In this document: piece by piece, positions 34,405-44,150 of the stretch
How the letters are laid out: every line of letters starts with the position of its first letter
How positions within the stretch are numbered: position 1 is the stretch's first letter
Assembly (NCBI RefSeq): GCF_004117835.1
Contig: NZ_SDSC01000001.1
Coordinates: 661,655-725,654 of the forward strand
From: Macrococcus sp. DPC7161
GTDB taxonomy: Bacteria > Bacillota > Bacilli > Staphylococcales > Staphylococcaceae
Direction: 5' to 3'
DNA: 64,000 bases
Program-made: the position numbers and the translations under genes
The notes under the pieces: model-generated
What the model was told of the DNA's origin: nothing
The model's input: the letters and a program-made list of their open reading frames with translations, nothing else
Databases searched by the model: none

Positions 34405-34653
34405 ATGCCAAACATTAAATCTGCTATCAAACGTGTTACTACAAGCAAAAAAGCACAAGACGCTAACATTTCTCAAAAGAACGAAATGCGTACTGCTGTA
34501 AAAGCTGCTAAAGCTGCAGTAGAAAACAATGCTGATAATAAACAAGAATTAGTAAACTTAGCTGTTAAGAAAATTGATAAAGCTGCGAAAAGCAACTTAA
34601 TCCATTCTAATAAAGCTGACCGTTTAAAATCACAAGTGATGAAATCTAAGTAA
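34405..34653 (+). CDS. rpsT: Ribosomal protein bS20
   Basis: An 82-residue bS20, which binds 16S rRNA early in 30S assembly. It begins MPNIKSAIKRVTTSKKA and is very rich in Lys and Ala, as is usual. The AGGAGGTGA site lies directly upstream. It is a single-gene unit convergent with holA. Confidence 0.96.
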   Translation: MPNIKSAIKRVTTSKKAQDANISQKNEMRTAVKAAKAAVENNADNKQELVNLAVKKIDKAAKSNLIHSNKADRLKSQVMKSK

Positions 34654-34659
34654 TAGATT

Positions 34660-34691
34660 AAAGACTGATGCATCTGCATCAGTCTTTTTTT
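34660..34691. terminator. Bidirectional terminator, rpsT and holA
   Basis: A perfect 13-bp stem (34660-34672 with 34675-34687) is followed by a run of T on the plus strand. It ends rpsT, and holA stops next to it. Confidence 0.88.
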
Positions 34692-35658
34692 ATATTTTTA
34701 ATATAAATAATTCTAAAATTAAATCTTTATCCATGTAAGATGATTTTAATTGATAGTCTGTTTCTGCACACGAATCTATTATTTTTAATAAATGATTTAA
34801 GCTTAATTTATTAATATTTCTTAATGCCAGTTTCACTCTATAAGGATGAACTTTCAACTGCTTAGCAATTTGTGATTCTGAATAACCTTTTTCTTTAAGT
34901 ATCTTCGCTTGATAAAACAATCGATATTGTCCTGTAATTAAAGCTAATAACTTTATAGGTTCTTCCTTCATCTGGATTAAATCTTTTAATAAATGAATCG
35001 CTTTTTGTTTTTGACCTTTTATAATGAATTCTGTTAATAAAAATACATTTTGTTCTAAACTTCTACTAACAACCGATTCAATATGTTTTTTTGTAATAAC
35101 GGGTTCATCCCCAACAAATAATAAAACTTTGTCTAATTCTTTTGTAATAATGTCATATTGAATACCTGTTAATTCAATCAATGCATTTAATGCGTCTGCT
35201 TTAATATCTTTATAAACATCATTGAGTGCTTGTTTAATTAATGCTTTAGTCCCCTCTTCATTTAAAGGTTCTATTTGTATGACTTCATGAAGCTTTTTAA
35301 TTGTTTTTACAATTTTTTTTCGTTCATCTAATTTATCTTGGTTCACTTCAAAAATCACAATATTTGGTCCACTAAATTGTTCTAAAAAACTTAATACATC
35401 TTCAATGTTAATCTCAATTGCTGTTTTTACCTTTTCACCTGTGAAAATGTAACTGTCCTTGATGTGGATCACTTTACAATCACTTAAAAAAGGAAACGTC
35501 ATTGCATCTTCTGCTATTTGTGAAAATGAAACTTCTTTTAATTCATACTGACTGTAATTAAATTCATCTTTTTGATGAATATGATGCTCAATTACTTCAG
35601 ATATTTTTTTGTCTACAAGAGGTTTTGTACTCCCATATACAAGATATATGTGCGTCAA
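34690..35658 (-). CDS. holA: DNA polymerase III delta subunit HolA
   Basis: A 322-residue delta subunit of the clamp loader. It opens with the family N-terminus THIYLVYGSTK and shows the middle helical domain (GIQYDIITKELDKVLLFVG) and the C-terminal collar domain ending LILELFIL. Translation starts at TTG 7 bases after AAGGAG. As in Bacillus, it lies next to yqzM and the comE operon. Confidence 0.92.
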   Translation of the reverse strand: MTHIYLVYGSTKPLVDKKISEVIEHHIHQKDEFNYSQYELKEVSFSQIAEDAMTFPFLSDCKVIHIKDSYIFTGEKVKTAIEINIEDVLSFLEQFSGPNIVIFEVNQDKLDERKKIVKTIKKLHEVIQIEPLNEEGTKALIKQALNDVYKDIKADALNALIELTGIQYDIITKELDKVLLFVGDEPVITKKHIESVVSRSLEQNVFLLTEFIIKGQKQKAIHLLKDLIQMKEEPIKLLALITGQYRLFYQAKILKEKGYSESQIAKQLKVHPYRVKLALRNINKLSLNHLLKIIDSCAETDYQLKSSYMDKDLILELFILKI

Positions 35659-35747
35659 ACAACCACTCCTTATAAAAATCTTAATTTCATTATAGCTTTT
35701 TTTGTCATAGTATCATATACTTAAATTATTCATTAGGAGGTTGGGTT

Positions 35748-35885
35748 ATGAATCTTTTTGAAAAAAATGTACAATCTAAAAATAATGATGTGCACGATTC
35801 TGGAATGGCATTTATGTTCGCATTTGGCGGATTTGCTACAATCTACATCATTGCTCAAATTTTCGATTTAGTAGCAGGTAAATAA
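35748..35885 (+). CDS. YqzM-family short membrane protein
   Basis: A 45-residue protein beginning MNLFEKNVQSKNNDVHDSG with one transmembrane helix (about residues 20-40). AGGAGG lies 7 bases upstream of the ATG. The same short gene sits between comEC and holA in Bacillus (yqzM), which supports reality and name; its function is unknown. A strong terminator follows at once. Confidence 0.85.
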   Translation: MNLFEKNVQSKNNDVHDSGMAFMFAFGGFATIYIIAQIFDLVAGK

Positions 35886-35915
35886 AACTTGAGAGATTTC
35901 TCAAGTTTTTTTATT
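35884..35915. terminator. Bidirectional terminator, yqzM and comEC
   Basis: AAAACTTGAGA (35884-35894) pairs perfectly with 35899-35909 across GATT and is followed by T-runs. It lies between convergent genes. Confidence 0.85.
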
Positions 35916-35937
35916 TTGCAATTTTTTTACACTTAAC

Positions 35938-38208
35938 TTATTTTCCCTCGTACTCTTGTAAACGATTGCTCCAACCTTTTTTAAAATCATAAGTAATTCT
36001 GCCATAAATTCTCGTATCCAAAATATTTATATTCCTTTGATTTAATTTAACCAAGGTTTCATTATGTGGGTGTCCAAAGCGATTGTTTCTTCCTGCTGAA
36101 ATAATGGCGACTTTAGGCAAAAAATGATCAAGTAAAGCATCTGACGTACTTGTCTTACTGCCATGATGACCGATTTTTATCCCTAAAATCGACTTATTTA
36201 AAGATTCAATTACTTTTTGTTCTCCTTCTTGCCCTAAATCACCCATAAATAAAAAACTTTGATTATTTTGGTGCTTTAAATTCAAAATTATACTTTCTTC
36301 ATTTTCATCTTCATGATTTACTAAAGTATTTAATAGCTCAATAGAAATGTTGTTTAAATGGATTGACTTAATTGTTTCAGCATCGATGATTTTAACGTGA
36401 TATTTTTCCGCCAAACGTAATAACGAATCATATTTATGGACATGTTGACTGTTCCGTTTCAAAATCAAATGCTTCACATAATAATGTTGAATTAATCGTT
36501 CCGCTTCACCGAAGTGATCAAAATCCGGATGCGTAATAAGTAAATAATCAATATTTCTTAGTTGATGATATTTCAAAAATGGAATAATAGACTGATCAGC
36601 TAGAGTATTTTCTTTATGTCTTTGAATTTTATGCTGATTAAATGCTATTTTACCCCCCGTATCAATAAGCATTACTTGATGATGTGATTCTATTAAAGTA
36701 CTATCACCCTGGTTGACATCTAAGAAATGTATCCTTTCATTTCCACTTCTCATTTCTATCAAAACCACCATCATAATAAATAAAACAATAAAATACCGAT
36801 GATATTTTTTATGAAACATCATTAATATAAAAAATGTCATTAAAACATATACAATCTTAGGTTGAAAACCAACAATCCATTCTAAATTTGGAAACGCCAT
36901 AAACCAATGAGTTAAGGTCATATTAATTTCAAAACATAAGTCAAAAAGATGAATAAATAATTGAGGCATATGATTAAAAATCATTAAATAAAGTAAAATG
37001 CAGATTGCTAATGGAAAAATAAGCACAGAAAAAAGTGGCACAAAAATTAAGTTTGTAAGCATACCTATAAAATATATGCTATTAAAATGATATAAAATTA
37101 ATGGCATGGTTACAACTTGGCTAATACAAGTTGAAATTAATAATGAAATAAAGAAAGGTTTATTATTCAACATATGCATCAACACAATAAAAGCATAACT
37201 AATTAAATAAGACAGTTGAAAACCGATATCTAAAACAACCTTTGCGTCCATCAACCAATTCAAAATAAAACTTATCGAAAGGCAACTTAGCAATGAAATA
37301 CGATATTGATATAAACTTAATACGATCATAATAAATAAAGCAGCTCTTAATACAGATGGTGCTGCACCTGTTAATAATATAAAACAAGGTAAGATTGCTA
37401 AAACAATACTTTTACTGACCCATATAGGGACGTAACATCGCTTCAAACAATAATATAAAACAACAGAAATGATTGATACATGAGAACCACTAACAGCATA
37501 TAAATGATATATACCAAGTAATTTTAGTTGATATAACGCTTCCGATGATAAGTACTTCGTATCTCCTACTGTTAAGGCAATAAAATAGTCTTTGTACTTA
37601 AACGGAAGTACATTGATTTTTTCAATCATGTTTGATCGATATTTCAAAATAGAATCATGTAGATTCAATGGTATTGATTTGCATTGTGTTAAATCAAAAT
37701 TGGTAACCTTAACAATACCATCTATATGATTTTGCAATAAATATTTTCTGTAATCAAAACCATCATGATTTGTATTTGGTAACACTTCACTATCTTTAAA
37801 TCCAACTTGGCAACTTTTCATAAACGGCAATTGTTTTTTTAATGCATCTATCGCTTGCTCATCATGGATATAATAGTAAAATTGATATGTTTTATTTTGA
37901 ATTTGAAACGTCCCTTTAAACTGGTCACCATTGATCAATAAATCATCATTGAACCTTACCCATTGTGATTTCATAGTTTGAGTTAACTTTGTTTGTTGAT
38001 CATATAAAAACGGTCCTTTTTCTATTTGAAAATAATCATTCAAGTGAAAAAAAGAAAGTATCATCAATACAAAACTATAAAAAAAGTGGTGTAAAAGTTG
38101 CTTTCGTAACGCAATGACACCACTAATTATAAACACGAGCATACTACTCCAAATATCAACATGGAACAATACGCCACAAATGATAGCGAACACATATATT
38201 ATGAACAT
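35938..38208 (-). CDS. comEC: ComEC DNA-uptake channel protein
   Basis: A 756-residue competence protein that brings single-stranded DNA across the membrane. An N-terminal helical pair and OB-like domain (about 1-170) precede the Competence membrane domain (YHLYAVSGSHVSI near 230) and a C-terminal metallo-beta-lactamase domain starting at FLDVNQGDSTLI near 500, with THPDFDHFG and GHHGSKTS. All parts look intact. It is the last gene of the comEA-comEB-comEC operon. Confidence 0.94.
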   Translation of the reverse strand: MFIIYVFAIICGVLFHVDIWSSMLVFIISGVIALRKQLLHHFFYSFVLMILSFFHLNDYFQIEKGPFLYDQQTKLTQTMKSQWVRFNDDLLINGDQFKGTFQIQNKTYQFYYYIHDEQAIDALKKQLPFMKSCQVGFKDSEVLPNTNHDGFDYRKYLLQNHIDGIVKVTNFDLTQCKSIPLNLHDSILKYRSNMIEKINVLPFKYKDYFIALTVGDTKYLSSEALYQLKLLGIYHLYAVSGSHVSIISVVLYYCLKRCYVPIWVSKSIVLAILPCFILLTGAAPSVLRAALFIMIVLSLYQYRISLLSCLSISFILNWLMDAKVVLDIGFQLSYLISYAFIVLMHMLNNKPFFISLLISTCISQVVTMPLILYHFNSIYFIGMLTNLIFVPLFSVLIFPLAICILLYLMIFNHMPQLFIHLFDLCFEINMTLTHWFMAFPNLEWIVGFQPKIVYVLMTFFILMMFHKKYHRYFIVLFIMMVVLIEMRSGNERIHFLDVNQGDSTLIESHHQVMLIDTGGKIAFNQHKIQRHKENTLADQSIIPFLKYHQLRNIDYLLITHPDFDHFGEAERLIQHYYVKHLILKRNSQHVHKYDSLLRLAEKYHVKIIDAETIKSIHLNNISIELLNTLVNHEDENEESIILNLKHQNNQSFLFMGDLGQEGEQKVIESLNKSILGIKIGHHGSKTSTSDALLDHFLPKVAIISAGRNNRFGHPHNETLVKLNQRNINILDTRIYGRITYDFKKGWSNRLQEYEGK

Positions 38209-38222
38209 ATGACTCCAATCTA

Positions 38223-38684
38223 TTACGATTGCATAAAATAAGTCATTAAATCATTTGGATCAAATTCAATTTTTTCAGTTTCAATATTGGCTTGCTCAAG
38301 TAATTGAATCGCATATGGATGGTTTTTGTAATCCGCCGCATAACATATTTTTTTAATACCTGCTTGAATGAGTGATTTAGTACAATGTATGCATGGAAAA
38401 TGCGTTACATAAACAGTACTCCCCTCCGTTGATACACCCATTTTAGAACATTGCAATAATGCATTCATTTCTGCGTGGATAGTTCTAATGCAATGTCCAT
38501 TTTCGATATAACATCCAACATCTATACAATGTGCTTCTCCAGCTACAGAACCATTATATCCACCAGCAATGATGCGATTGTCTTTAACGATTGTTGCGCC
38601 TACTTTCAAGCGCGTACACGTCGATCTTAACGCCAATAATTGGCTTTGCGCCATAAAATATTCATTCCATTGAATTCTTTCCAT
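38223..38684 (-). CDS. comEB: ComEB, dCMP deaminase family
   Basis: A 153-residue deoxycytidylate deaminase with zinc residues in HAEMNALLQ and PCIHC, and a further His/Cys-rich insert (HCIDVGCYIENGHC) typical of the family. The enzyme supplies dUMP. It lies in the com operon although it is not needed for uptake in Bacillus. The ATG at 38684 has AGGGGTG upstream. Confidence 0.92.
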   Translation of the reverse strand: MERIQWNEYFMAQSQLLALRSTCTRLKVGATIVKDNRIIAGGYNGSVAGEAHCIDVGCYIENGHCIRTIHAEMNALLQCSKMGVSTEGSTVYVTHFPCIHCTKSLIQAGIKKICYAADYKNHPYAIQLLEQANIETEKIEFDPNDLMTYFMQS

Positions 38685-38742
38685 GATTACACCCCTAATG
38701 TCCATTTTATACAATTGTAATTCTAATTATTTTAGGATGCAA

Positions 38743-39405
38743 TTATACTTCGATATATTCTTTTAATTGTTCAAATGTTTTTTCACCAATCCCTTTTATT
38801 TCTTTAATTTCATCAATCGATTTAAATCCTTGATGTGCATCTCTATATTGCATGATTTCTTGTGCTTTTTTAGGTCCAATACCTGGAATTTGTTCCAAAG
38901 CTGATTGATCTGCTTGATTAATATTTATTTTTTGTTGATTGGCTTGTTTTGAATTTGATTGTGCATTATTTTGTTGATACATTTCAAATTTATTTTGATG
39001 TACCTCACCTTTATAAGGAATATAAACAACCTGCCCATCATACAATGGTTGAGACAAATTTACCCATTCTAAATCGGCATTTTCTAATGGTTTTGCTAGT
39101 CCAATCACTTCATTAATCCTTTGTGACGTTTTTGCTGGATAAACACCTGGATATTGAACTGCACCTTTAATATCCACTTTTATTTCTTTAACTTGATTCG
39201 AAGACAAAGCTTCACTTTGTTTACTTTGATTGGTTTCGCTTTGTTTTAATGTTGCCAATTGCTTTGAATTATTTTCTACAAATTGCACATTGTCACTTTG
39301 AGTTGATTTTGAGATTTGAAAAATGATAAAAAATAATAAAACGATTACCATCGCACAACCTAACAATACTTTTCTTTGTAAAATATAATCTTTAATTCTA
39401 TCCAA
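38743..39405 (-). CDS. comEA: ComEA DNA receptor
   Basis: A 220-residue membrane-anchored DNA-binding protein. Residues about 10-32 form the N-terminal anchor, a Ser/Gln-rich linker follows, then an SLBB-like segment (VDIKGAVQYPGVYPA, near 76-90) and two helix-hairpin-helix motifs at the C-terminus (IPGIGPKKAQEI and IKGIGEKTFEQL). Translation starts at TTG after GGGGGTG. It is the first gene of the comE operon. Confidence 0.93.
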   Translation of the reverse strand: MDRIKDYILQRKVLLGCAMVIVLLFFIIFQISKSTQSDNVQFVENNSKQLATLKQSETNQSKQSEALSSNQVKEIKVDIKGAVQYPGVYPAKTSQRINEVIGLAKPLENADLEWVNLSQPLYDGQVVYIPYKGEVHQNKFEMYQQNNAQSNSKQANQQKININQADQSALEQIPGIGPKKAQEIMQYRDAHQGFKSIDEIKEIKGIGEKTFEQLKEYIEV

Positions 39406-39477
39406 AAAAACACCCCCAACAGTAATATCGTTGAAGGTGATTGTTTTACTTTTATTTGTAAGAAATAAAAGTTAATT

Positions 39478-40221
39478 TTATTCACTTTTCGTAGCAATAA
39501 AAAATATTCTTTCAATTTCTTCATTCATATCATAATCAGAAGTTTCATCAATAGTGTTATTTAAATCAAAATCTGCAAAAATGGTTTCTATTTCAAAACC
39601 AATATTCTCTAATAATTGTTGAATTTCATCAACAAAATAAACTTTTTGAGTATGATGTTCGTCAAAGCGAACATATTTTTGATCTGTATCCTTAATAAAA
39701 AATGTCATTTCATGATGAACAATATGATCTTCATCTGAAATGGCTTTCCAAATATACATACCTTCCTCTATTTCATCAACATAAACTTCATTTTGAAAGT
39801 ATTGATAAAACTTTTGAATAGCATGCATATCAAAAATAAGCTTCCCATCAAATTTTAAATGGTGATACATTTGAATAAATGCTTGATGAACAGATTCAAT
39901 ATCCGTTAAGTAATTCAAACTATCGCAAAAACATGTGATGACATCAAACTGTGTATCAATTTGAAAATCCGTCATATCTTGAGTTGACCAATGGACATGA
40001 GGTAATTTCAATTGCCCTTTTTGAACCATAGCTTCACTTTTATCCAAACCATATAATGTGATATTTTCATTAAAACACTGCAAAAAATTCCCTGTACCAG
40101 CACCAATATCTAACAACTTTTGGTCTTCATTAACATACGGTTTTACAATTTCATACCACGTCTCATAAGGTTGATCATACATAAACAAATCATATACATT
40201 TGAAAAATGACTATAGTCCAT
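39478..40221 (-). CDS. SAM-dependent methyltransferase (YqeM type)
   Basis: A 247-residue class I methyltransferase with SAM motif LLDIGAGTGNFLQCF near 35-49. It overlaps rsfS by 11 bases, the same position as Bacillus yqeM. Its substrate is unknown. Confidence 0.85.
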   Translation of the reverse strand: MDYSHFSNVYDLFMYDQPYETWYEIVKPYVNEDQKLLDIGAGTGNFLQCFNENITLYGLDKSEAMVQKGQLKLPHVHWSTQDMTDFQIDTQFDVITCFCDSLNYLTDIESVHQAFIQMYHHLKFDGKLIFDMHAIQKFYQYFQNEVYVDEIEEGMYIWKAISDEDHIVHHEMTFFIKDTDQKYVRFDEHHTQKVYFVDEIQQLLENIGFEIETIFADFDLNNTIDETSDYDMNEEIERIFFIATKSE

Positions 40222-40573
40222 TTGCAGTTTCCAACTCGAATGTAAAGATTTCTTGATCTCGGTAAAGTCTTTCTAATTTGTAATAATCTCGTTCTTCATG
40301 ATGGAAAACATGTACAACTACATCGCCTAAATCAACTAGAATCCAACGTGCTTCATTAAATCCTTCTAATCGATTCACATTTATGCCTTCTTTTTGAGCA
40401 GCATCTTTCACTTCTCTAGCAATCGCTTGTACTTGTCTTTCTGAATTACCGTGGCATACTACAAAATAATCTGTAATCCCTGTGACATTTTTTACGTCAA
40501 TCGCTATAATATCCTCTGCACGCTTATCATCACATGCTTTAACACTTAAATTTAATAATGATTTAGAATCCAT
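40211..40573 (-). CDS. rsfS: Ribosome silencing factor RsfS
   Basis: A 120-residue RsfS/YbeB protein that binds uL14 and blocks subunit joining in stationary phase. The core DYFVVCHGNSERQVQAIA and the C-terminal VVVHVFHHEERDYYKLERLY are diagnostic. It is followed by an overlapping methyltransferase gene. Confidence 0.95.
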   Translation of the reverse strand: MDSKSLLNLSVKACDDKRAEDIIAIDVKNVTGITDYFVVCHGNSERQVQAIAREVKDAAQKEGINVNRLEGFNEARWILVDLGDVVVHVFHHEERDYYKLERLYRDQEIFTFELETANGL

Positions 40574-40590
40574 TTCATCATTCCTTTTAA

Positions 40591-41157
40591 TTATTTTTGT
40601 AAATTATAGTAGTTTAAACAATCAATTGTTGCAGGATAAATGGTTTTGTCACCGGCAACTAAATATAATACTGTTCGTTTAGATATTTCGTAAATCGCTT
40701 TATCAATATCTTTTTCTTTATATATCATATCACGAATTTCTTCTACACCAGGCTGAGTACGCTCGGGTTCAATATAATCTGAAACAAAAATGATTTTTTC
40801 ATTTAAACCCATTTGTCTTCGGCCTGTAGTGTGAAAATATATAGCATCAAATATTTCTTGATTATCAATATTGTGTTCATTTTTAAAGTATGCTGCCGCT
40901 ACTGGTCCATGCAATATTTCTGAACTGTAAGCTAACAATTCAGTTTCTAGTTTATATTTCGTAACTTTTTGGTAGAGCTCACTCAAATCATCATATTTAA
41001 AGTAGTCATGTAAAATACCTGCCATTTCGCAAATATCCTTATCACCATGAAAAATATCTGCAAGTTGCTTAGCTGTTTCTGCTACTCTTAACGAATGTTG
41101 ATATCTTTTTTTAGGCAATTTTTCTTCTACCAATTTCATCGCTTTTTTAACTTTCAT
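40591..41157 (-). CDS. yqeK: YqeK-type HD hydrolase (Ap4A)
   Basis: A 188-residue HD-domain protein with HSLRV (His near 22), HDYFKYD (HD near 50-51) and later metal residues, fitting the symmetrical diadenosine tetraphosphatase YqeK. It overlaps nadD by 11 bases. Confidence 0.9.
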   Translation of the reverse strand: MKVKKAMKLVEEKLPKKRYQHSLRVAETAKQLADIFHGDKDICEMAGILHDYFKYDDLSELYQKVTKYKLETELLAYSSEILHGPVAAAYFKNEHNIDNQEIFDAIYFHTTGRRQMGLNEKIIFVSDYIEPERTQPGVEEIRDMIYKEKDIDKAIYEISKRTVLYLVAGDKTIYPATIDCLNYYNLQK

Positions 41158-41716
41158 ATAATTGACCTCGCTTTATGATTTCAATTACCTCATCAATTAC
41201 CCATAACCGACAAGTTTGATGACGACTGATTCTCTTACGAATCACTGTTGAACTGATTAGAACTTGAGGTATATTTATCACTTGTATTTTATCAATATCA
41301 ACTGATACATGTTGATTAACCCGATTCACAATGATAAATGTACAATTTTCTATTAACCATTGATATTGATACCATTGTTCCAATTGTTCATATTGGTCTT
41401 CACCAATAACAACATAAATGCTTTGATTTGGATGGACTTGTTGGATGTGTTGCACTGTGTGGTAAGTATAACTTACTTCGTTTCTTAAAATTTCAAAGTC
41501 TAATAAATGACCAAATCCCAAATGTTTAATCGCTGCTTGAATCATCTCAACTCTACTTGTATCATCTGCAATTGGTCCATGATTTTTCAAAGGACTTTTT
41601 TTAGTTGGTACAAAGTAAAAATAATCAGGTCGATACTTTTCATTGACTTCATTTGCGATAATCATATGTCCGATATGTATCGGATCAAAACTACCTCCAA
41701 ATAAAACAATACTCAT
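41147..41716 (-). CDS. nadD: Nicotinate-nucleotide adenylyltransferase NadD
   Basis: A 189-residue enzyme of NAD synthesis. The nucleotidyltransferase motif GGSFDPIHIGH is at residues 8-18, and the second motif ISSTVIRKRIS is near 157-167. It overlaps yhbY by 4 bases, so the two are translationally coupled. Confidence 0.96.
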   Translation of the reverse strand: MSIVLFGGSFDPIHIGHMIIANEVNEKYRPDYFYFVPTKKSPLKNHGPIADDTSRVEMIQAAIKHLGFGHLLDFEILRNEVSYTYHTVQHIQQVHPNQSIYVVIGEDQYEQLEQWYQYQWLIENCTFIIVNRVNQHVSVDIDKIQVINIPQVLISSTVIRKRISRHQTCRLWVIDEVIEIIKRGQLYES

Positions 41717-42006
41717 CGTGGTAATTCAATTTTTTTATGATTTTTTGATGGTTTGTATAAAATGATTGTTGACCCAATAACTTGCACTAACTCACCATAA
41801 ACACGTCTTGCGATCGTTTCTGCTAATTCATCTTTATCATCCAAATTATTTTGCAATACACTGACTTTGATTAACTCTCTTTTTTCTAAAACATCATTCA
41901 GTTGTTCAATTAAGTTATCATTGATTCCACCTTTTCCAATTTGAAAAATAGGGTCCAAATGATGTGCTTGTCCTCTTAAATATCTTTTTTGCTTACCAGT
42001 TAACAT
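41713..42006 (-). CDS. yhbY: YhbY-family (CRM domain) RNA-binding protein
   Basis: A 97-residue CRM-domain protein (Bacillus YqeI) associated with 50S precursors. It shows LTGKQKRYLRGQAHHLDPIFQIGKGGI at the N-terminus, given here by its QIGKGG core near 27-32, and a GSTIILYKP end. It lies in the yqeH-aroE-yhbY-nadD chain. Confidence 0.93.
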   Translation of the reverse strand: MLTGKQKRYLRGQAHHLDPIFQIGKGGINDNLIEQLNDVLEKRELIKVSVLQNNLDDKDELAETIARRVYGELVQVIGSTIILYKPSKNHKKIELPR

Positions 42007-42016
42007 ATTATTCTCC

Positions 42017-42823
42017 TTATAAATTTAATTTTTTTATTACAGCTGCTTTCATAGCTTCTCTATTAGCATCAATACCTGTCCAATATTTAAAACTTAATGC
42101 ACCTTGATTTACAAACATACCTAATCCATTAAAATAAGGTAATTTTAAATCTTTTGCTTGTTTCAAAAATTCTGTTTCAGCTGGATTATATATAATATCG
42201 CTGATCATTGTATCTTTTTGACAATGATTTAAATCAATAAGCATTTCATTATTAAAACCACTCATCCCAACTGGGGTTGTATTAATAATCAATTGAAATT
42301 GTTTTAAATCTATTTTATTGATATCACTTAATGCAATATATTCAGTTGGAATTTTCCAATCAGACAATCTATTTTGTGATCGGTTAGTGATAGTGATATT
42401 ACATCCTAAATCATATAATTTTGTAGCAAGTGCACGACTTGCACCGCCAGCACCGATGATGAGTACTTGCTTAATATAATCTATATTACAATTTTGTTTT
42501 AAATCCATGATATATCCATCAGCATCAGTATTGTATCCAATCCATTTTCCATCTTGAATTGCTACAGTATTCACTGCACCAATTTTTTGGGCTAATAGAT
42601 CAATTTCATCACAATATTGCATGATATCTACCTTATACGGAATCGTTACATTAAATCCATCTAGCTGTGATTGATTGATAATGTCTTTAATGTGATGAAA
42701 ATGATTGGGATCAATATTTAATGCTATATATTCATCATCACGATTCAGCGCTTTAAAATTTGCATGATGCATCAATGGTGATAGTGAGTGTAAAATCGGA
42801 TGACCTATTACAGCAAACTTCAT
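42017..42823 (-). CDS. aroE: Shikimate dehydrogenase AroE
   Basis: A 268-residue NADPH-dependent enzyme of aromatic amino acid synthesis. The shikimate site is in HSLSPLMHH (near 12-20) and VTIPYK, and the NADP site is IIGAGGASRA near 123-132. It follows yqeH by 8 bases. Confidence 0.96.
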   Translation of the reverse strand: MKFAVIGHPILHSLSPLMHHANFKALNRDDEYIALNIDPNHFHHIKDIINQSQLDGFNVTIPYKVDIMQYCDEIDLLAQKIGAVNTVAIQDGKWIGYNTDADGYIMDLKQNCNIDYIKQVLIIGAGGASRALATKLYDLGCNITITNRSQNRLSDWKIPTEYIALSDINKIDLKQFQLIINTTPVGMSGFNNEMLIDLNHCQKDTMISDIIYNPAETEFLKQAKDLKLPYFNGLGMFVNQGALSFKYWTGIDANREAMKAAVIKKLNL

Positions 42824-42831
42824 AAAATCAC

Positions 42832-43929
42832 CTACAATATACTTGGTCTTAAATATACATTGACTTCACTTGGTGCGTAAACTTCCAATACAGCACCAGC
42901 ATCAACTGTAATAAATCCTAGACCTGAAATGATAATATCTTGTTTTACATTCTTCGTACTTAAAATGGTCTTTTTAATATTGTTAAAATCAAATTGCTGG
43001 TCTCCTGGTGGTGTCAACAAATCACCCACTTGGCGTTCCCATAAACTTTGTGCATTTTCAGTTTTTGTTCGGTGTATATTCAGTAAATTTGATACAAAGC
43101 AATTTAAGCTTCTTCTTCCACCTTGAACATAATCTACACGTACTAATCCACCTAAAAATAAAGTTTGTCCTTCATTTAATTGATAATTTTTAGGTTTAAT
43201 TTCCGATTTTGGCATAATTACCTTTAATTCTTTATCAGTCACGTAATGTGTCATTTGATGACTTTGAATAATACCCGGAGTATCATACATAAAAGTGCCA
43301 TCACCTAATGGAATATCTATTAAATCTAGAGTCGTACCAGGGAAATGACTTGTAGTAATGACGTTCTTTTCACCGATACTTGATTCAATAAGTTTATTAA
43401 TTAATGTCGATTTGCCGACATTTGTTGTTCCGACAACATAAACGTCTTTACCTTCACGTAGTGATGCAATAGTTTCAAGCAATTCATCAATACCATGATT
43501 TTTTTCTGCAGATATAAGTACGACTGCATCAGGTTTCATACCAAGTTCTTTTGCTAATTTTTCAATCCACAATTGAACACGTCGTTTATTGATGAGTTTA
43601 GGTAATAAATCCATTTTATTTGCTGCTAATATAATTTTTTTATTTCCTACAATACGTTTTAAACCATTAATCCATGAGCCTTGAAAATCAAATACATCTA
43701 CAACATTAACAATGATTCCTTCACGGGTACTTAAAGCATTCAACATCGTTAAAAAATCATCACTTGTTAAATCAACATCTTGAATTTCATTATAATGTTT
43801 CAATCTGAAACACCTTTTACATATTACATCTTCTTTATTTAAACTAGATTTTGGTACATACCCTGGTAAATTTGGATCATCAGATTGTAATATTGCGCCA
43901 CAACCGATACATTTTTGTTCGTTACTCAC
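42832..43929 (-). CDS. yqeH: Circularly permuted GTPase YqeH
   Basis: A 365-residue GTPase needed for 30S assembly. An N-terminal zinc ribbon (CIGC...CKRC, about 7-39) precedes a permuted G domain in which NKMD (G4) comes before GTTNVGKST (G1, near 167-175) and DTPG (G3). The C-terminal domain may bind RNA. Translation starts at GTG after AGGAGG. It is the first gene of the yqeH-to-methyltransferase cluster. Confidence 0.95.
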   Translation of the reverse strand: MSNEQKCIGCGAILQSDDPNLPGYVPKSSLNKEDVICKRCFRLKHYNEIQDVDLTSDDFLTMLNALSTREGIIVNVVDVFDFQGSWINGLKRIVGNKKIILAANKMDLLPKLINKRRVQLWIEKLAKELGMKPDAVVLISAEKNHGIDELLETIASLREGKDVYVVGTTNVGKSTLINKLIESSIGEKNVITTSHFPGTTLDLIDIPLGDGTFMYDTPGIIQSHQMTHYVTDKELKVIMPKSEIKPKNYQLNEGQTLFLGGLVRVDYVQGGRRSLNCFVSNLLNIHRTKTENAQSLWERQVGDLLTPPGDQQFDFNNIKKTILSTKNVKQDIIISGLGFITVDAGAVLEVYAPSEVNVYLRPSIL

Positions 43930-43995
43930 ACATTTCCTCCTACGATTTGTTTTTTTCTATTTTATCATATTCTTTAATACATAACTCTTTTTAGC

Positions 43996-44028
43996 AAAAA
44001 AAGAAGTTCCAAGGAGACCTTGGAACTT
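43996..44028 (-). terminator. tRNA-Gly terminator
   Basis: AAGTTCCAAGG (44004-44014) pairs perfectly with 44018-44028 across AGA, followed by a minus-strand T-run. It lies 6 bases after the tRNA 3' end. Confidence 0.9.
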
Positions 44029-44033
44029 AAGTA

Positions 44034-44104
44034 AGCGGGTGATCGGAATCGAACCGACAACATCAGCTTGGAAGGCTGAGGTTTTACCACTAAACTACAC
44101 CCGC
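44034..44104 (-). tRNA. tRNA-Gly (anticodon TCC)
   Basis: A 71-base tRNA on the minus strand. The acceptor GCGGGTG pairs with CACCCGC, with T as discriminator; the anticodon loop is CTTCCAA, giving TCC, which reads GGA and GGG. The T-arm has GGTTCGATTCC. CCA is not encoded. Its own promoter and terminator bracket it between yqeG and yqeH. Confidence 0.97.
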
Positions 44105-44121
44105 ATATGATGATGTAATTA

Positions 44122-44150
44122 ATAATAAAACAATTAAAGAAAAATGTAAA
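44122..44150 (-). promoter_or_regulatory. tRNA-Gly promoter
   Basis: On the minus strand, TTTACA (44150-44145) and TATTAT (44127-44122) have a 17-base spacer, 17 bases before the tRNA 5' end. The -35 overlaps the yqeG terminator hairpin. Confidence 0.6.

Noticed and set aside
35938..38208. Broken comEC as the explanation for poor competence
   Set aside because: The reading frame is full length with all three domains, and comEA and comEB are intact.
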